The position numbers and the translations under genes were made by a program. Below are positions 33,341-46,993 of a stretch of DNA of 64,000 nucleotides, piece by piece. The DNA comes from Nocardia asteroides. Its GTDB lineage: Bacteria > Actinomycetota > Actinomycetes > Mycobacteriales > Mycobacteriaceae. Positions within the stretch are counted from its first letter, which is position 1. Every line of letters begins with the position of its first letter. The notes under the pieces were generated by a model, which was given only the letters and a program-made list of their open reading frames with translations, had not been told where the DNA came from and searched no databases. The DNA lies in NCBI GenBank assembly GCA_019930625.1, contig CP082844.1, positions 4,712,001-4,776,000 on the forward strand, in the 5' to 3' direction.

Positions 33341-36300
33341 ATGAGTTCATTGGCCACGGATCGCGTCGACCAATGTTCATCCGGCGAATTTTCGGCACAA
33401 CCGTTTGCACTGTCACCCGCACAGACGGCTCTCTGGTACGCGCAGCGCATCCGGCCCGACGTACCGTTGACGATCTCCCAGTACGTCGAGATACACGGCG
33501 ACCTGGACGAGGGACGGCTGCTGTACGCGATCGAGCGTTTCGGCGCCGAGACCCAGGTGGGTCAGCTGCGCTTGGTGGAGATCGATGGCACTCCGTATCA
33601 GATCGTGGATCCGGTGCACCGGCCGGGCTGGGTCCGTATCGACCTGCGTGGTGAAGCCGATCCGTACGCCGCGGCGCTGCGCTGGATGCACGAGCACACG
33701 AGTTCGCCGATCGATCTGGAACGCGACCCACTGACCTCCAACGCGGTCCTGCGGATCGGGGAGACCGACTACATCTGGTATTCGTTCGCCCACCACATCG
33801 TCATCGATGGTTACGGCGCGATGAACGCACTGACCCGTACCGCGGAGATCTACACCGCACTGGAGAACCGAACCGAGCCGGTCGCCTCGCGGGCGACTCC
33901 GCTGGCCGAGATCTACGCCGACGAGGCGCGCTACCACGACTCCAGCCGCTTCCAGAGCGATCGCGAGTACTGGGCAGGGCAGCTGTCGGGGGTGGGCGAG
34001 CCGGTGAGCCTGGGCGGGACCAGGCTCGGCGCCGCCACGCACGACGCCGGACGCAGGCTGGCCGCCGCCGTGCTGACCGACGAACACCATGCCGCGATCG
34101 AGGCGGCGACCAGCGCCTGGAACACGACCGATTCGGCGGTGTTCGTCGCGGCGCTGGCCGTCTACGTGCGGTCGGTGACGGGAAACCCGGACGTGGTCTT
34201 GAGCCTGCCGGTCTCGGCGCGCACCACGGTGTCGCTGCGCCGCTCGGCGGGCGTGGTGTCCAACGTCGTGCCGATCCGGCTGCGGTTCGACGAGTCCACC
34301 ACGATCGGCGACCTGGTGAAAGTCGTCGAGCTGCAGATCACCGGCGCCCTGCGTCATCAGCGCTACCGGCACGACGACATCCGGCGCGACAGCGGTTACT
34401 CCCGCGACGCCCGCGGGTTCTTCGGTCCGATGGTCAACCTGATGCTGTTCCACGAGGAGCTGCGTTTCGGCAGCCTGGTCGGCTCCATGCACGTGCTGGC
34501 CACCGGCCCGGTGGAAGACCTCTCGGTCAACGTCTACAACGGCGCGGGCGGGCGCTTGCACGTCGACTTCGAAGCCAACCCCCGCCTCTACGGCGAGGCC
34601 GAGGTGAACGTGCATCACGCACGCTATCTGGACTTCCTCGGCCGGTTCCTGGCAGCTGAAGCGACGCAGCCCACCGAGTCGCTCGGCGCGATCACCCTGG
34701 CCGAGCGGGAACAGGTCCTGCACGGCTGGAACGCCACCGAGGCGACCCGGCAAGAAGGCACACTGGCGAGCCTCTTCGCCGAGCGCGTCGCGACCGACCC
34801 GGAGGCGATCGCGCTCGAATTCGGCGACGAGGCGCTGACCAACGCCGAACTCGACGCCCGCGCCAACCGCCTGGCTCGGCTGCTCATCGCGCGGGGCGCC
34901 GGACCCGACACGACGGTCGGTCTGTGCCTACGCCGCAGCCTCGACCTGGTGGTCGGCATGTACGCGATCATCAAGTCCGGGGCGGCGTACCTACCGCTGG
35001 ACACCGAGCATCCGGCCGAGCGGATCGGGCAGATCGTCCGTCAGGCCGAGCCGCTGTGTGTGCTCACGGTGGCCCGCGACGAGATCGAACTGCCCGCGAT
35101 CGCCACCCGGCTGGACATCGACTCCGCGCAGGCGTCCGCCTTCGACGACGCGCCGATCACCGACGCCGATCGCAGAGGCGAGTTACGCCCCGGCCACCTG
35201 GCCTACGTGATCTTCACCTCCGGATCGACCGGAAAACCCAAGGGCGTCGGTGTGACTCATGCCGCCATCGTCAACCGCCTGCGCTGGATGCAGCACGAGT
35301 ATCCGCTCAGCCGCGCCGACGCGGTGCTGCAGAAGACCCCGGCGACCTTCGACGTCTCGGTCTGGGAGTTCTTCTGGCCCTTACAGATCGGCGCACGGCT
35401 GGTCGTCGCCGCGCCGGACGGGCACCGCGACCCGGAGTACCTCGCGCGGATCATCGCCCGCAAGCGCGTCACCACAGCGCATTTCGTGCCGTCCATGCTG
35501 TCGGTCTTCGTTACGGAGGCCGATCTGCGCGGTTGCACCAGTCTGCACCGGGTGTTCTGCAGTGGCGAGGCGCTGCCCGCCGCCACGGTGCGCGAGTTCT
35601 ACGCGGCGTTACCCGCGTCCGAACTGCACAACCTGTACGGCCCCACCGAGGCCGCCGTGGACGTCACCTATTGGCCGTGCCCGCCCGACGCGAGCGCCGT
35701 GCCGATCGGTTCGCCGGTGTGGAACACCCAGACGTATGTGCTGGACGACCGGCTGCGGCCCGTTCCGCCCGGCGTGGTCGGCGAACTGTATCTCGCCGGG
35801 ATCCAACTGGCTCGCGGCTACCTCGGACAGCCGCGGCTCACCGCCGACCGGTTCGTGGCCAACCCCTTCACCCCGGGCGCGCGGATGTACCGCACCGGCG
35901 ACCTGGCCCGCTGGCAGATCGGCCGCTCCGGCGCGGAGCCGGGTGTGCTGGAATATCTGGGCCGCAGCGATTTCCAAGTCAAGATCCGCGGCCTGCGCAT
36001 CGAACTCGGTGAGATCGAGGCCGCCCTGCTCGAAGACCCGAAGGTCGCTCGCGCGGTGTGCGTGGCGCACACCGGACGCGCCGGTGACGAGCTGGTCGCC
36101 TACGTCGTCGCCAGGCAGGAGCACGACGACGCCCGGCTGGACACCTCAGCGCTGCTCACCACCCTGCGCCATACGCTGCCCGGGTACATGGTGCCCTCCG
36201 CGCTGATGGAACTCGACGAGCTACCGTTGAGCGCCAACGGCAAGATCGATCGCAAAGCGCTGCCCGCTCCCGTGTTCGGGCCGCGTTCGATCCGGCCGAT

Positions 36301-36520
36301 CGCCGAACCGCGCACCGAGGTCGAGCGAGTGCTCGCGGGCATCTTCGCCGAGGTCCTCGACACCGAGATCGGCATCCAGGACAACTTCTTCGATATGGGC
36401 GGCAACTCGCTCATCGCCGCTCGGGCGGTGGCCAGGATCAACGCCGCGCTCGGCACCGCGCTGAGCATCCGGGATCTGTTCGAGGCCGCCACGATCGACG
36501 CGCTCACCGAGCGGTTCGCC
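33341..36520 (+). other. NRPS module 1: EntF-like C domain, serine A domain, carrier
   Basis: C1 (residues ~20-440) resembles the first domain of EntF, including [20 protein letters not shown] and [13 protein letters not shown], so it likely N-acylates the seryl carrier with an acyl or aryl group supplied in trans. A1 (about 470-985) has FDVSVW (671-675), His714, Phe739, Ser741, Leu765, Val773 and Asp774. This is the serine code. The carrier serine is 1023. Confidence 0.85.
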
Positions 36521-39500
36521 ATGCAGACCACCGACGCGTCCTCACCGCGGCTGGCGCCGGCCGAGCGGCCGGAGCGGATTCCGCTGTCGCAGGCGCAGCA
36601 GCGGCTGTGGATCCTGAACCGGTTCTCCGAGCATGCCGCCGCGTACAACATGCCGCTGGCCGTCGCGGTGGAGGGACCCCTTGACGTGGCCGCGCTGCGG
36701 GCGGGTCTGGTCGATGTGATCGAGCGGCACGAGAGCCTGCGCACCACCTTCCCCGAATCGCCGGACGGGCCCTACCAGCTGATCCACCCGGCAGACGCGA
36801 TCCCGCTGACGCTCGACCCGATCGATGTCACCGACGACGACGTGGCCGGGCTGGCGACCGAGTACGCCGGCTACGGCTTCGATCTACGCGCCCAGGCCCC
36901 GATCCGGGTTGCCCTCTACCGCACCGGAGCGCAGCGGCACGTCTTCCTCATCGTCCTGCATCACATCTGCGGTGACGGCTGGTCCATCGCGCCGCTGGCC
37001 AAGGATTTGATGACCGCGGTGGCGGCGCGTGCGAACGGTGTCGCGCCGCAGTGGACGCAGTTGCCGGTGCAGTATGCCGACTTCGCGCTGTGGCAGCGCG
37101 AATTGCTCGGCGAGGAATCCGATCCGGCCAGTGCGCTCAGCCGCCAGCTGACGCACTGGCGTTCGGCGCTGGCCGGGCTCCCCGAGCAACTCGACCTCCC
37201 CCTGGACCGCCCGCGTCCACTGCGCCGATCGACCGTCGGCGGCCGCGTCGAGTTCACCATTCCGGCGGAGATCCGCCGCGGCGCGATCGAGCTCGCGGCC
37301 AGCCGGGGCGTGAGCATGTTCATGGTGCTGCACGCGGCGCTGGCGACGCTGCTGTCGCGGTTGTGCGCGAGCGATGACATCGCCATCGGCACCCCGATCG
37401 CGGGCCGTTCCGATCCGGCGCTCGACGACTTGGTCGGCATGTTCGTCAACACGCTGGTTCTGCGCACCGCGGTCGACCAGGGATCCGGGTTCGACCGGAT
37501 GCTCGACGTGGTGCGCGAGACCGACCTCAACGCCTTCGCCAACGCCGACGTGCCGTTCGAGCGGCTGGTCGAGGTGGCCAACCCGGAGCGTTCCCCCTCG
37601 CGCCACCCGCTGTTCCAGGTGATGCTGTCCTACGACCACGCGCCGGACCTGCGGATCGATCTGCCCGGTGTGCGTGCCGAAGTGCTGCCGATCGCCTCCG
37701 ACGTCGCCAAGTTCGACCTGCAGCTGGTCGTGCACGACGACTCCGGCGACGGACCGCTGTCGGCCGAATTCGGCTATACGACCGATGTTTTCGACCGTTC
37801 CACGGTGCAGTCGTTCGCCCGCCGTTTCATCGCGGTGCTCGCCGGCGGCGTGGCCGCCCCCGAACTGCCGGTGGGCGACCTGCCGATCCTGGACCGCAGG
37901 GAAACCGAGAACCTGGTGCCCATCGGGGGCGCACCCGCCGAGCCGCCGATCACCCTGGCCACGTTGCTGACCGACACCGCACGCCGCGTGCCGGGCGCGG
38001 TGGCGGTGCGTTACCTCGGCGCCGACACCACCTACCGCCAACTCGACGAGCGCTCGAACACGCTGGCGCGCGCCCTCATCGACCACGGCGCCGGTCCAGA
38101 GACGGTCGTCGCGATCGCGCTGCCGCGCGGTCTCGACGCGATCACCGCAGTGTGGGCGGTCGCCAAAACCGGTGCGGCGTATGTGCCGATCGATCCGAAC
38201 TACCCGGGCGAGCGAATCGCGCACATGATCGGTGACTCGGGCGCGATGGTGGGCCTGACCGATCCCGAATGCCTCGCGGCCATGCCCGCTTGGCCCACGG
38301 CGCGGGGCAAGCACCGCAAGGCCTACGTCGACTGGCTGGTTCTCGGCTCCGCGGAACTGACGGCAGAACTCCGAGGTCACTCGGCGGATCCGATCACCGA
38401 CGAGGAACGGCACCATCCGCTGCGGGTGAGCCACCCGGCCTATCTCATCTACACCTCCGGCTCCACCGGCACGCCGAAAGCGGTGGTCGTCACCCACGCG
38501 GGCATCGCCTCCCTCGCCGGTGAGCAGAACCACCTGTTCGGCATCACGGACGCGGCGCGCACGCTGCACTTCTCCTCGCCCAGCTTCGACGCGTCGGTGC
38601 TGGAGATGCTGCTCGGTTTCGCCGCGGGCGCGACGATGGTGATCGCCCCCTCGGGCATGTACGGCGGCGCCGAGCTGGCCACACTGTTGCGCGAGGAGCG
38701 GGTCACCCACGCCTTCGTCACACCCGCCGCGCTGGCCACCGTGCCGAACGAGGGGCTCGACGAGCTGGCGACGGTCATCGTCGGCGGCGACGCCTGCTCG
38801 GAGGAACTCGTCGAGACCTGGACCGCCGGACATCGCATGCACAACATGTACGGTCCCTCGGAGGCCACCGTCGCGGCGACCGCGAGCGGGCCGATGGAGC
38901 CGGGCCGTCCGGTGCCGCTGGGGACGCCCGTGCGCGGCATGCGACTGTTCGTGCTGGACAACCGGTTGCACCCGGTCCCGCCCGGCACGCCGGGCGAGCT
39001 GTACGTGTCGGGTCCCGGTGTCGCGCGCGGCTACCACGGGCGTTGCGGCCTGACCGCGCAACGGTTCGTGGCCAACCCGCACGGCAGGCGCGGGGAGCGG
39101 ATGTATCGCACCGGCGACCTGGTCGTCATGGAGCGGTCGGGGCAGCTGCGGTTCCTCGGACGCGCGGACGACCAGATCAAGATCCGCGGTTTCCGCATCG
39201 AACTGCGCGAGATCGACAACGTGCTGCGCCTGCATCCCGGTGTCCGGTTCGCGCTCACCGTGGTGCACACCGACGAGCACGGCCAGGTGCGGCTCGCGTC
39301 GTATGTCACGGCCGACCGTCCGGTGGAGGCGCGGGCGGTGCTGGAAACCGCGCGCAGGCGGCTGCCAGGCTACATGGTCCCGGCCTCGGTGGCCGTACTC
39401 GACGAGATCCCGGTCACTCCCGCGGGCAAGCTGGACCGAAAGGCGTTGCCGGAACCGGTGTTCGCGGCCGCCGGGACGTCTCGCGCGCCGAGCACGGCAC

Positions 39501-42500
39501 TGGAGCTGGCCGTGGCAGGCGTGTTCGGCGGGGTGCTCGGGCGCCCGGTCACCGGAGCCGAGGACAGTTTCTTCGACCTCGGCGGCAACTCGCTACTGGC
39601 TACCCGGCTCGCCGCCGCGCTACACGCGGAGTTCGGTGTGGAGCTGCCGGTACGGTCGATCTTCGAGGCGCCCACGGTCGCCGGGATCGCCGCGCATGTG
39701 GACCGAGCGCCCCGGACGCGGCGGCCGGCGCTGGCGGTGCGGACGCCGCGTCCGGGACGTATCCCATTGTCGCTGCCGCAGCAGCGTCTGTGGTTCCTCA
39801 ACCGCTTCGCGCCCGAATCGAGTGCCTACAACATCGCTTTCGTGATCCGCGTCGCCGGAGATCTGGACGTGCCCGCGCTGCGGGAGGCGCTCACCGACGT
39901 GCTGCGACGACACGAGGTGCTGCGCACCGTCTTCCCGGAGGACGCCGAGGGCGCACAGCAGGTCGTGCTTCCGGTCGAGCGGGCCGTGCCGGATCTGACG
40001 GTCACCGACATCGACGACTCCGGCGCGAAGGACGCGCTGGAGTCGTTGGCGCACAACGGATTCGATCTCACCAAGCAGACGCCCGTGCGTCTGGCGCTGC
40101 TGCGCACCGCGCCCGAGCGTTACCTGCTCGGCGTGGTGGTGCACCACATCGCCGCCGACGGCTGGTCGCTCGGTCCGCTGACCAGGGACCTCGCTGTCGC
40201 GTACGCGGCGCGGCACGAGGGAGATGCCCCGTCGTGGACGCCGCTGCCGGTGCAGTACGCCGACTTCGGGCTCTGGCAGCGTGCCTGCCTGGGCTCCGAA
40301 GACGACCCCGGCAGTGTCGCGGCGACCCAGCTGGAGTACTGGCGTACCGCGCTGGCCGGCATCCCCCACCAGCTGCCGCTGCCCTATGACCGGCCGCGTC
40401 CCTCGGAGCCGACGCAGCAGGCCGGGACGGTGCGCTTCGCGGTGCCGGAGCAGCTGCGGCGCGGGCTCGCCGCGCTGGCAGGCGAACAGGGCGTCAGCAC
40501 GTTCATGGTGCTGCGTTCGGCGTTCGCGGTGCTGCTGCGCTGCGTCACCGGCGGTCGCGACATCGTGATCGGCACACCGGTGGCGGGCCGTACCGACACC
40601 AAGCTCGACGACCTGGTGGGCATGTTCGTGAACACGCTGGTGCTGCGTTCGGACGTGGACCCGGACCGCAGCTTCGCCGATCTGCTGCGCGCCGACCGGG
40701 ACACCGAGCTGGCCGCGATGGCGCACGCCGACATTCCGTTCGAGCGCATCGTGGAGGAACTCGGCGCGGAGGCCCGCTCCTCGGGTCGTCACCCGCTGTT
40801 CCAGGTGGCGCTGAGCGTGCAGGACGGCCCGGTGCCGGCACTGCAACTGCCCGGCCTCGCGCTGCGCGCGGAGCCGTTGGACATCGCGCTGGCGAAATTC
40901 GACTTGGAGCTGCGCGTCTCCAACGACGCGGGTGGCCCGGGATCCGTCTCGGGCGATCCGGAGAGCGTTTTCGAATTCGTCTACGCCACCGAGCTTTTCG
41001 ACGCGATGACGATCGAGACGCTGGCGGACCGGTTCTTACGCGTGCTCACGGCCGTCACCGGTGACCCGCGCGTACTGGTCCGCGACGTCGACGCGCGCAC
41101 CGACCACGAGCACCGCACCCTCGCCCCGGCGCGGGGCGGGCAGGCGGCACCGCCGTGCACGCTGGCCGCGTACTTCACGGCTACCGCGCAGCGGTATCCG
41201 CACAACACGGCGCTGCGCGCCGGCACGGCATCGCTCACCTACTCCGAGCTCGACCGGCGCTCGAACCGCCTGGCGCGTGCGCTGATCGCGCGCGGACTCG
41301 GCCCCGGGACGCGTGTCGCGCTGGGGCTCGTCCGCTCGATCGACTCGGTGGTGACGATGCTGGCGGCGGCGAAGTCCGGCGCGGCGTTCGTCCCGGTCGA
41401 CCCGAAGTACCCACCCGACCGGATCCAGCACATGCTCACCGACTCCGGCTGCGCGATCGGCGTCACGGTAGCGGCGCATGTGGAGCAGCTGCGCGCGGGC
41501 GCCCCCGCTGGAGGACACACCGAGTGGCTGCTGCTGGACCGTCCCGAGTTCGCCGCCGAACTCGACGGCCACGACGACGCGCCGATTCACGATAGCGAAC
41601 GCTCGCGCACCATCCAGGTCGCCGATCTGGCCTACCTGATCTACACCTCGGGATCCACCGGAAAGCCCAAGGGCGTCGCGGTGACCCACAGCGGCCTGTC
41701 CAACCTGGCCGACGAGATCCGCGACCGCATCGGCGTCGACGAGTATTCCCGCACATTGCACTTCGCCTCGCCGAGTTTCGACGCGGCGATCCTGGATCTG
41801 CTGATCGCGTTGGGCGCGGGCGCGGCGATGGTGATCTGCCCGACCGACATCTACGGCGGCGACGAACTGGCCGCGCTGATGGACCGCGAGCAGGTCTCCC
41901 ACGGCTTCATGACGCCGGCCGCGCTGGCCACCATCGATCGCGAACAGTGGCCGCTGCCGCACATGCGTGCGCTCCTGGTCGGCGGTGAGGCGGTGGCGCC
42001 GGACCTGGTGGCGCGCTGGGCGCCGGGCCGCGTGATGTGCGATGTGTACGGACCCACCGAGACCACGGTCGTCATCACCATGTCCGGTCCCCTGCGGGTC
42101 GGCGAACCGATCAGCATCGGCAGCCTGGTGCGTGGCGCTCGAGGATTGGTGCTCGACGAGCGGCTGCGCCCGGTGCCGGTCGGCGTTCCCGGCGAGTTGT
42201 ACCTCGCGGGGCACGGTGTCGCGCGCGGTTACTTCGACCGGTTCGGTCTCACCGCCGCACGTTTCGTGGCCGATCCGTACGGCCCGGCGGGAGCCAGGAT
42301 GTACCGGACCGGGGACGTGGTGCGCTGGAGTGCTTCCGGCGAGCTGGCCTACCTCGGCCGCAGCGACCACCAAGTGAAACTGCGCGGTTTCCGCGTCGAA
42401 CTCGGCGAGGTCACCGCCGTGCTCGGCGAACACCCGTCCGTGCGGTTCGCGCACACCGAGGTGCGCCGCATCGCGGGCGCCGACCGGATCATCGCCTACG

Positions 42501-45500
42501 TCCAGCCGGCCGACCGCACGGCCGGGGTGGACCCCGAGGCGGTGCGCGCCTCCGTCGCGCGACGGCTGCCCGCGCACATGGTGCCCGCGGGCATCACCGT
42601 GCTGGACACGATCCCGCTGACGCCGGTCGGGAAGCTGGATGTCAGCGCATTGCCCGAGCCCCGATTCCTCGCGCACCCCACCGGTCGCGAGCCCCGGACC
42701 GAAACGGAGGGTTTGGTCGCCGCGGTGATGGGTGAGCTCGTCGGCGCCGCGGACGTGCGCGCCGACGACAGCTTCTTCGACATCGGCGGCAACTCGTTGC
42801 TGGCCACGCAGCTCGTCGCCCGGCTGGCCGCGGCGACGAACGTGCGACTGGCCGTGCGCACGGTGTTCGCCACGCCGACGGTCGCCGGGCTCGCCGAGTT
42901 GCTGGACGCGGGCGCCGAGTCCGACGCCGACCGCCCCGCGCTGGTGCGCAGGCAACGTCCGGAGCGCATCCCGCTGTCGGCCGCGCAACGGCGACTGTGG
43001 TTCCTCAACCGTTTCAACGCCGGTGGCGGCTCGGCCCCGGGACAGTCGGCCGGCGCCTACAACGTCCCGCTCGTGCTGCGCATGACCGGCAGCTTGAACG
43101 TAGACGCTCTCATTCGCGCACTGCACGCGGTGCAGGCCAGGCACGAGACCCTGCGCACGGTGTTCCCGGAGAGCGACGGCGCACCCGCCCAGGTCGTCCT
43201 CGATCCGGCCGAAGCGGCGATCTCGCTGTCGCGGGCGACGGTGCGGCCGGAGCAAGTGGAGGGCATCGTACGGCGTTTCGCCGCACCGGGGTTCGATCTG
43301 GCCGCGGCCGTTCCGATCCGGGCGGCACTGATCTCGGTGTCGACCGGCGGCGACGAGCCCGTGGAGCCCGCCGAGCATGTTCTGGTCGTGGTCGTGCACC
43401 ACATCGCGATGGATGGCTGGTCGCTCGAGCCGATGGCCGCCGATGTCGCCGTCGCTTACCGCGCGGCCTGCGGCGGTAACGCGCCGGACTGGGCGGAGCC
43501 GGAGGTCCAGTACGCCGATTACACGCTGTGGCAGCAGGACGTGCTCGGCAGCGAGGACGACCCGGACTCGGCGGTGAGCAAGCAGCTGGACTACTGGCGG
43601 CACACTCTCGACGGCATCCCCGAGTTGCTGACCGTACCGGCCGACCGGCCGCGTCCGCCTGCTCCGTCCTACCGGGGCGGCACGGTGGAGTGCGCGGTGG
43701 ACCCGGTCACCCACCGCGAATTGCAGGCGATCGCGGGCGGCAACAACGTCAGCTTGTTCATGGTCCTGCACGCCGCGCTCGCGGTGCTGCTGCACCGCAT
43801 GACGGCTACCGACGACATCATCGTCGGCACCCCGATCGCGGGCCGCGGTCACCCCGCCCTGGACCGGCTGGTCGGCATGTTCGTCAACACGCTGGTGCTG
43901 CGCACCCGCCTCGACCCCGGCGCACGGTTCACCGACCTGCTGCACGCGGTGCGCGAAACCGATCTGGACGCCTTCGCCCACGCGGACCTGCCGTTCGAGC
44001 GTCTCGTGGAGGTGCTCAACCCGGCCAGATCTCAGGCGCACCATCCGATGTTCCAGGTGATGCTGTCGGTGCGCAACGAGCCGGTCGGCGGGCTGGACCT
44101 GCCCGGACTGCGCATCGAGGCGGCTGACATCGACACGGGAGTCGCCAAGTTCGATCTCCAGTTCACGTTGACCGAAACGCAGACCGCGCAGCGCGATCCG
44201 GCCGGCATCACCGTGGCGGTGAACTATGCGAAGGATCTGTTCGACGAGTCGACCGCGCAGCGGCTCGGCAAGCGGCTGACCCGGTTGCTCGCCGCGATCG
44301 CCGCGAGCCCGACGACCGCGGTGGGCGATCTGGAACTGCTCGACCCCGCCGAGTGGTCGGGCCTGGCGCCGGTACGCGGTGGCAAACCGGACCGGCCGAT
44401 CACCTTCCCCGAGGTGTTCGAGCAGGCGGCGAGCGTCGACCGCGCCGCGGTCGCCCTGGTCTCCGACGGTACCGAGGTGACCTACGGCGCCCTGGATCGC
44501 TGGACGAACCGGCTGGCGCGGGTGCTCATCGCCCGTGGGGTCGGTCCGGAAACTCTGGTGGCGCTCGGCATCCCGCGATCGGTCGAGTCGGTGGCGACGG
44601 TGCTCGCTGTGGCCAAGGCCGGAGCGGCGTTCGTGCCGGTCGACCCGTTGTACCCGCAGCAGCGCATCGCGCACATGCTGTCGGATTCCGGTGCGGCGCT
44701 GGGCATCACGCTGTCGGGCTACCGCAACGAGCTGCCCGAGGGCACGGAGTGGATCGTGCTCGACGATCCGGACTTCCGCGGGCTGGTGCTGGACGCGCCG
44801 GACGAGCCGATCGCCGAGACCGAGCGCCTCGCCCCGCTGCGGATCGACAACCCGGCGTACGTGATCTACACCTCCGGCTCCACCGGCACGCCGAAGGGCG
44901 TGATGGTTACCCACGGCGGGTTGTCGAACTTCGCCGCCGAGACGGCGTCCCGGTTCGACGTCCAGCCGGGGTGCCGCGTACTGCACTTCGCCACGCCGAG
45001 CTTCGACGCCGCGATGCTCGATCTGCTGCTGTCCCTCGGCGGCGCTGCCACTCTGGTGATCACGCCCACCGGCGTGGTCGGCGGCGATGACCTGCGACGG
45101 GTCTTCGCCGAGGAGCGGATCACCCACGCGTTCATCACCACCTCCGCCCTCGGCACGGTCGACCCCACCGGACTCGACGAGTTGCAGCACGTGCTGGTCG
45201 GCGGTGAGGCGCTGCCGCCGGATCTGGTGACCAGGTGGGCGCCCGGCCGCAGCCTGTACAACGTCTACGGCCCCACCGAGACGACCATCGTCACGGTCAT
45301 CTCACAGCCGATGACGCCGGGTGGGCCGATCACCATCGGCGGCCCCATCCGTGGCGTCAACGCGGCGATCCTGGACGCGCGACTGCATCCGGCTCCGATC
45401 GGAGTGACCGGGGAGTTGCACCTGGCCGGTGACGCTCTCGCCCGTGGCTACCTGAATCGTCCTGGTCTGACCGCCCAGCGGTTCGTCGCCAACCCCTTCG

Positions 45501-46993
45501 GCAAGCCGGGGGAGCGGATGTACCGCACCGGCGATCTGGTGCGCTGGTGGGCAGGGACGCGCGAGAACGGGTCGGCGGACGCCGCGCACGAGATCGAGTA
45601 CGTCGGCCGCACCGACCATCAGGTCAAGATCCGCGGTTTCCGTATCGAACTCGGTGAGATCGACGCCGCGCTCGCCCGCCATGGCGCGGTGGCCTTCTCC
45701 ACCACCATCGGGCATGGCACCCCGGCGGGCGCGACGGCGCTGGTGTCGTACGTCAAGGCCCGCGACGGCGTGACACTCACCGCGGCCGAGTTGACCGGGC
45801 ACCTGGCCCGGCTGGTGCCGAACTACATGGTTCCGCAATCGATCATGCTGCTCGACGAGGTGCCGCTGAGCCCGGTGGGCAAACTGGACCGCGCCAAGCT
45901 GCCGGAACCGGTGTTCACCACGGGTGAGGGCTACCGCGCCCCGTCCACCCCGACGGAGCAGGCGCTGTGCGCGGCCTTCGCCGAGGTACTCGGTGTCGAG
46001 TCGGTGGGCGTGGACGACGGGTTCTTCGAACTCGGCGGCAACTCCCTGCTGGCCACGAAAGTGGTTGCGCACGTCCGGGAAACCGGCATCGACCTGCCGG
46101 TGCAGCTGATGTTCGGCGACGCGACGCCCGCGGCCATCGCGGCGCGGCTGGACGGTGAAGGCGCGACCTCGGGCGCCGCGGTGGCGGCGATGCTGGCGCC
46201 GGTGCTGCCGATCCGGCCGAGTACCGCGGCAAGCCCGGCGCCGCTGTTCTGCGTGCACCCGGCGATCGGATTGGCATGGTGCTATTCGGGGTTGCTCGCG
46301 CACCTGCCGTCGGACCGCCCGGTGTACGGCTTGCAGGCTCCGCATGTCGCGGGAGAGGCCGGGCACGAGTCGATCGCCGAGGCCGCGAGCCACTACGTGG
46401 CCCGGATCAAGGAAATCCAGCCGCAGGGGCCCTACCACTTGCTCGGCTGGTCACTCGGCGGACTGATCGCGCAGGAGATGGCGGTGCAGCTGCAGGAAGC
46501 CGGCGAGGAGGTCGCGCTGCTGTCGATGATGGACAGCTACCGGCTGTCGGACGCATTGCTCGAGGAGGCGACCCCGAGCGTGGCCGAGATCGTCGGGGAG
46601 TTCGGCAGCGACGAACTCGACGGGGAGATCGATCCGGGCATGAGCCTGCGCGACGCGGCCGAACTGCTGCGCGCGCGTTCCGGGCCGTTCGCGGCGCTGA
46701 CCGTCGAACATCTGGAGCGGCTCTACGCCGGCTACGAGAACGGCACCGTGCTCGCGCACAGCTTCCGGCCCCGTGCGTTCGACGGTGACCTGTTGTTCTT
46801 CACCGCGGGCGACGACCCGGTCAACCGGGCCGATCCGGATCGGCGCGCCGAGGCATGGCAGCCGTACATCACCGGCGCGGTCCATGACTACGAGCTGCGC
46901 TGCGGGCATTCCGCGATGACCACACCCGAGGCGCTGGCCGAGATCGGGCCGGTGCTGTCGAGGTGGCTGGAGACGAAGGAGACGCACCGGTGA
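33341..46993 (+). CDS. Four-module non-ribosomal peptide synthetase (C-A-T)x4-TE
   Basis: The 4,550-residue synthetase has domain order C1 A1 T1, C2 A2 T2, C3 A3 T3, C4 A4 T4, TE. All condensation motifs are intact (HHxxxDG at His151, His1207, His2268, His3353). All four carrier serines sit in GGNS (Ser1023, 2084, 3152, 4235). The thioesterase has Ser4371, Asp4398 and His4523. There are no epimerase, methylase, oxidase or reductase domains. Residues lining the A1 pocket give DVWHFSLVD, the code of EntF for L-serine. A2-A4 share DALF-type codes. The ATG at 33341 follows GGAG. The gene overlaps the exporter genes (GTGA), forming one operon. The product is not identified. Confidence 0.95.
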   Translation: MSSLATDRVDQCSSGEFSAQPFALSPAQTALWYAQRIRPDVPLTISQYVEIHGDLDEGRLLYAIERFGAETQVGQLRLVEIDGTPYQIVDPVHRPGWVRIDLRGEADPYAAALRWMHEHTSSPIDLERDPLTSNAVLRIGETDYIWYSFAHHIVIDGYGAMNALTRTAEIYTALENRTEPVASRATPLAEIYADEARYHDSSRFQSDREYWAGQLSGVGEPVSLGGTRLGAATHDAGRRLAAAVLTDEHHAAIEAATSAWNTTDSAVFVAALAVYVRSVTGNPDVVLSLPVSARTTVSLRRSAGVVSNVVPIRLRFDESTTIGDLVKVVELQITGALRHQRYRHDDIRRDSGYSRDARGFFGPMVNLMLFHEELRFGSLVGSMHVLATGPVEDLSVNVYNGAGGRLHVDFEANPRLYGEAEVNVHHARYLDFLGRFLAAEATQPTESLGAITLAEREQVLHGWNATEATRQEGTLASLFAERVATDPEAIALEFGDEALTNAELDARANRLARLLIARGAGPDTTVGLCLRRSLDLVVGMYAIIKSGAAYLPLDTEHPAERIGQIVRQAEPLCVLTVARDEIELPAIATRLDIDSAQASAFDDAPITDADRRGELRPGHLAYVIFTSGSTGKPKGVGVTHAAIVNRLRWMQHEYPLSRADAVLQKTPATFDVSVWEFFWPLQIGARLVVAAPDGHRDPEYLARIIARKRVTTAHFVPSMLSVFVTEADLRGCTSLHRVFCSGEALPAATVREFYAALPASELHNLYGPTEAAVDVTYWPCPPDASAVPIGSPVWNTQTYVLDDRLRPVPPGVVGELYLAGIQLARGYLGQPRLTADRFVANPFTPGARMYRTGDLARWQIGRSGAEPGVLEYLGRSDFQVKIRGLRIELGEIEAALLEDPKVARAVCVAHTGRAGDELVAYVVARQEHDDARLDTSALLTTLRHTLPGYMVPSALMELDELPLSANGKIDRKALPAPVFGPRSIRPIAEPRTEVERVLAGIFAEVLDTEIGIQDNFFDMGGNSLIAARAVARINAALGTALSIRDLFEAATIDALTERFAMQTTDASSPRLAPAERPERIPLSQAQQRLWILNRFSEHAAAYNMPLAVAVEGPLDVAALRAGLVDVIERHESLRTTFPESPDGPYQLIHPADAIPLTLDPIDVTDDDVAGLATEYAGYGFDLRAQAPIRVALYRTGAQRHVFLIVLHHICGDGWSIAPLAKDLMTAVAARANGVAPQWTQLPVQYADFALWQRELLGEESDPASALSRQLTHWRSALAGLPEQLDLPLDRPRPLRRSTVGGRVEFTIPAEIRRGAIELAASRGVSMFMVLHAALATLLSRLCASDDIAIGTPIAGRSDPALDDLVGMFVNTLVLRTAVDQGSGFDRMLDVVRETDLNAFANADVPFERLVEVANPERSPSRHPLFQVMLSYDHAPDLRIDLPGVRAEVLPIASDVAKFDLQLVVHDDSGDGPLSAEFGYTTDVFDRSTVQSFARRFIAVLAGGVAAPELPVGDLPILDRRETENLVPIGGAPAEPPITLATLLTDTARRVPGAVAVRYLGADTTYRQLDERSNTLARALIDHGAGPETVVAIALPRGLDAITAVWAVAKTGAAYVPIDPNYPGERIAHMIGDSGAMVGLTDPECLAAMPAWPTARGKHRKAYVDWLVLGSAELTAELRGHSADPITDEERHHPLRVSHPAYLIYTSGSTGTPKAVVVTHAGIASLAGEQNHLFGITDAARTLHFSSPSFDASVLEMLLGFAAGATMVIAPSGMYGGAELATLLREERVTHAFVTPAALATVPNEGLDELATVIVGGDACSEELVETWTAGHRMHNMYGPSEATVAATASGPMEPGRPVPLGTPVRGMRLFVLDNRLHPVPPGTPGELYVSGPGVARGYHGRCGLTAQRFVANPHGRRGERMYRTGDLVVMERSGQLRFLGRADDQIKIRGFRIELREIDNVLRLHPGVRFALTVVHTDEHGQVRLASYVTADRPVEARAVLETARRRLPGYMVPASVAVLDEIPVTPAGKLDRKALPEPVFAAAGTSRAPSTALELAVAGVFGGVLGRPVTGAEDSFFDLGGNSLLATRLAAALHAEFGVELPVRSIFEAPTVAGIAAHVDRAPRTRRPALAVRTPRPGRIPLSLPQQRLWFLNRFAPESSAYNIAFVIRVAGDLDVPALREALTDVLRRHEVLRTVFPEDAEGAQQVVLPVERAVPDLTVTDIDDSGAKDALESLAHNGFDLTKQTPVRLALLRTAPERYLLGVVVHHIAADGWSLGPLTRDLAVAYAARHEGDAPSWTPLPVQYADFGLWQRACLGSEDDPGSVAATQLEYWRTALAGIPHQLPLPYDRPRPSEPTQQAGTVRFAVPEQLRRGLAALAGEQGVSTFMVLRSAFAVLLRCVTGGRDIVIGTPVAGRTDTKLDDLVGMFVNTLVLRSDVDPDRSFADLLRADRDTELAAMAHADIPFERIVEELGAEARSSGRHPLFQVALSVQDGPVPALQLPGLALRAEPLDIALAKFDLELRVSNDAGGPGSVSGDPESVFEFVYATELFDAMTIETLADRFLRVLTAVTGDPRVLVRDVDARTDHEHRTLAPARGGQAAPPCTLAAYFTATAQRYPHNTALRAGTASLTYSELDRRSNRLARALIARGLGPGTRVALGLVRSIDSVVTMLAAAKSGAAFVPVDPKYPPDRIQHMLTDSGCAIGVTVAAHVEQLRAGAPAGGHTEWLLLDRPEFAAELDGHDDAPIHDSERSRTIQVADLAYLIYTSGSTGKPKGVAVTHSGLSNLADEIRDRIGVDEYSRTLHFASPSFDAAILDLLIALGAGAAMVICPTDIYGGDELAALMDREQVSHGFMTPAALATIDREQWPLPHMRALLVGGEAVAPDLVARWAPGRVMCDVYGPTETTVVITMSGPLRVGEPISIGSLVRGARGLVLDERLRPVPVGVPGELYLAGHGVARGYFDRFGLTAARFVADPYGPAGARMYRTGDVVRWSASGELAYLGRSDHQVKLRGFRVELGEVTAVLGEHPSVRFAHTEVRRIAGADRIIAYVQPADRTAGVDPEAVRASVARRLPAHMVPAGITVLDTIPLTPVGKLDVSALPEPRFLAHPTGREPRTETEGLVAAVMGELVGAADVRADDSFFDIGGNSLLATQLVARLAAATNVRLAVRTVFATPTVAGLAELLDAGAESDADRPALVRRQRPERIPLSAAQRRLWFLNRFNAGGGSAPGQSAGAYNVPLVLRMTGSLNVDALIRALHAVQARHETLRTVFPESDGAPAQVVLDPAEAAISLSRATVRPEQVEGIVRRFAAPGFDLAAAVPIRAALISVSTGGDEPVEPAEHVLVVVVHHIAMDGWSLEPMAADVAVAYRAACGGNAPDWAEPEVQYADYTLWQQDVLGSEDDPDSAVSKQLDYWRHTLDGIPELLTVPADRPRPPAPSYRGGTVECAVDPVTHRELQAIAGGNNVSLFMVLHAALAVLLHRMTATDDIIVGTPIAGRGHPALDRLVGMFVNTLVLRTRLDPGARFTDLLHAVRETDLDAFAHADLPFERLVEVLNPARSQAHHPMFQVMLSVRNEPVGGLDLPGLRIEAADIDTGVAKFDLQFTLTETQTAQRDPAGITVAVNYAKDLFDESTAQRLGKRLTRLLAAIAASPTTAVGDLELLDPAEWSGLAPVRGGKPDRPITFPEVFEQAASVDRAAVALVSDGTEVTYGALDRWTNRLARVLIARGVGPETLVALGIPRSVESVATVLAVAKAGAAFVPVDPLYPQQRIAHMLSDSGAALGITLSGYRNELPEGTEWIVLDDPDFRGLVLDAPDEPIAETERLAPLRIDNPAYVIYTSGSTGTPKGVMVTHGGLSNFAAETASRFDVQPGCRVLHFATPSFDAAMLDLLLSLGGAATLVITPTGVVGGDDLRRVFAEERITHAFITTSALGTVDPTGLDELQHVLVGGEALPPDLVTRWAPGRSLYNVYGPTETTIVTVISQPMTPGGPITIGGPIRGVNAAILDARLHPAPIGVTGELHLAGDALARGYLNRPGLTAQRFVANPFGKPGERMYRTGDLVRWWAGTRENGSADAAHEIEYVGRTDHQVKIRGFRIELGEIDAALARHGAVAFSTTIGHGTPAGATALVSYVKARDGVTLTAAELTGHLARLVPNYMVPQSIMLLDEVPLSPVGKLDRAKLPEPVFTTGEGYRAPSTPTEQALCAAFAEVLGVESVGVDDGFFELGGNSLLATKVVAHVRETGIDLPVQLMFGDATPAAIAARLDGEGATSGAAVAAMLAPVLPIRPSTAASPAPLFCVHPAIGLAWCYSGLLAHLPSDRPVYGLQAPHVAGEAGHESIAEAASHYVARIKEIQPQGPYHLLGWSLGGLIAQEMAVQLQEAGEEVALLSMMDSYRLSDALLEEATPSVAEIVGEFGSDELDGEIDPGMSLRDAAELLRARSGPFAALTVEHLERLYAGYENGTVLAHSFRPRAFDGDLLFFTAGDDPVNRADPDRRAEAWQPYITGAVHDYELRCGHSAMTTPEALAEIGPVLSRWLETKETHR
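36521..39700 (+). other. NRPS module 2: C-A-T, hydrophobic-type code
   Basis: C2 has HHICGDGWS (1207-1215), and no epimerase precedes it, so an L-donor type is expected. The A2 pocket reads D1750, A1751, L1754, F1792, I1813, G1815, M1836, V1844, A1845 (DALFIGMVA). This has no exact match among codes I know; it looks aliphatic. The carrier serine is 2084. Confidence 0.75.
39701..42910 (+). other. NRPS module 3: C-A-T, leucine/isoleucine-like code
   Basis: The C3 motif HHIAADGWS starts at 2268. The A3 pocket reads D2814, A2815, L2818, F2856, L2879, G2881, V2902, V2910, V2911 (DALFLGVVV). It shares most positions with the known leucine code DAWFLGNVV and the isoleucine code DGFFLGVVY. A branched aliphatic residue is the best guess. 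The carrier serine is 3152. Confidence 0.7.
42911..46150 (+). other. NRPS module 4: C-A-T, leucine/isoleucine-like code
   Basis: C4 (HHIAMDGWS at 3353) has a small Gly/Ser-rich insertion near its start ([13 protein letters not shown]). The A4 pocket reads D3889, A3890, L3893, F3931, L3952, G3954, V3975, I3983, V3984 (DALFLGVIV). It is one residue different from A3, so A3 and A4 probably activate the same or similar amino acids. The carrier serine is 4235. Confidence 0.7.
46151..46993 (+). other. NRPS thioesterase domain
   Basis: This is a type I thioesterase with [15 protein letters not shown] (Ser4371), Asp4398 in SMMDSYR and His4523 in [10 protein letters not shown]. It would release the tetrapeptide by hydrolysis or by cyclisation. 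Cyclisation on the first serine hydroxyl is chemically possible but unproven. Confidence 0.85.

Noticed and set aside
41036..45190. A 1,384-codon open frame on the minus strand across the NRPS gene
   Set aside because: It is antisense to intact NRPS domains, has no family motif, and is the expected shadow of very GC-rich third positions.
34800..46150. Long repeats within the NRPS as a repeat array or CRISPR-like structure
   Set aside because: They are homologous protein modules with diverged DNA, not short direct repeats with spacers. No CRISPR array was found.
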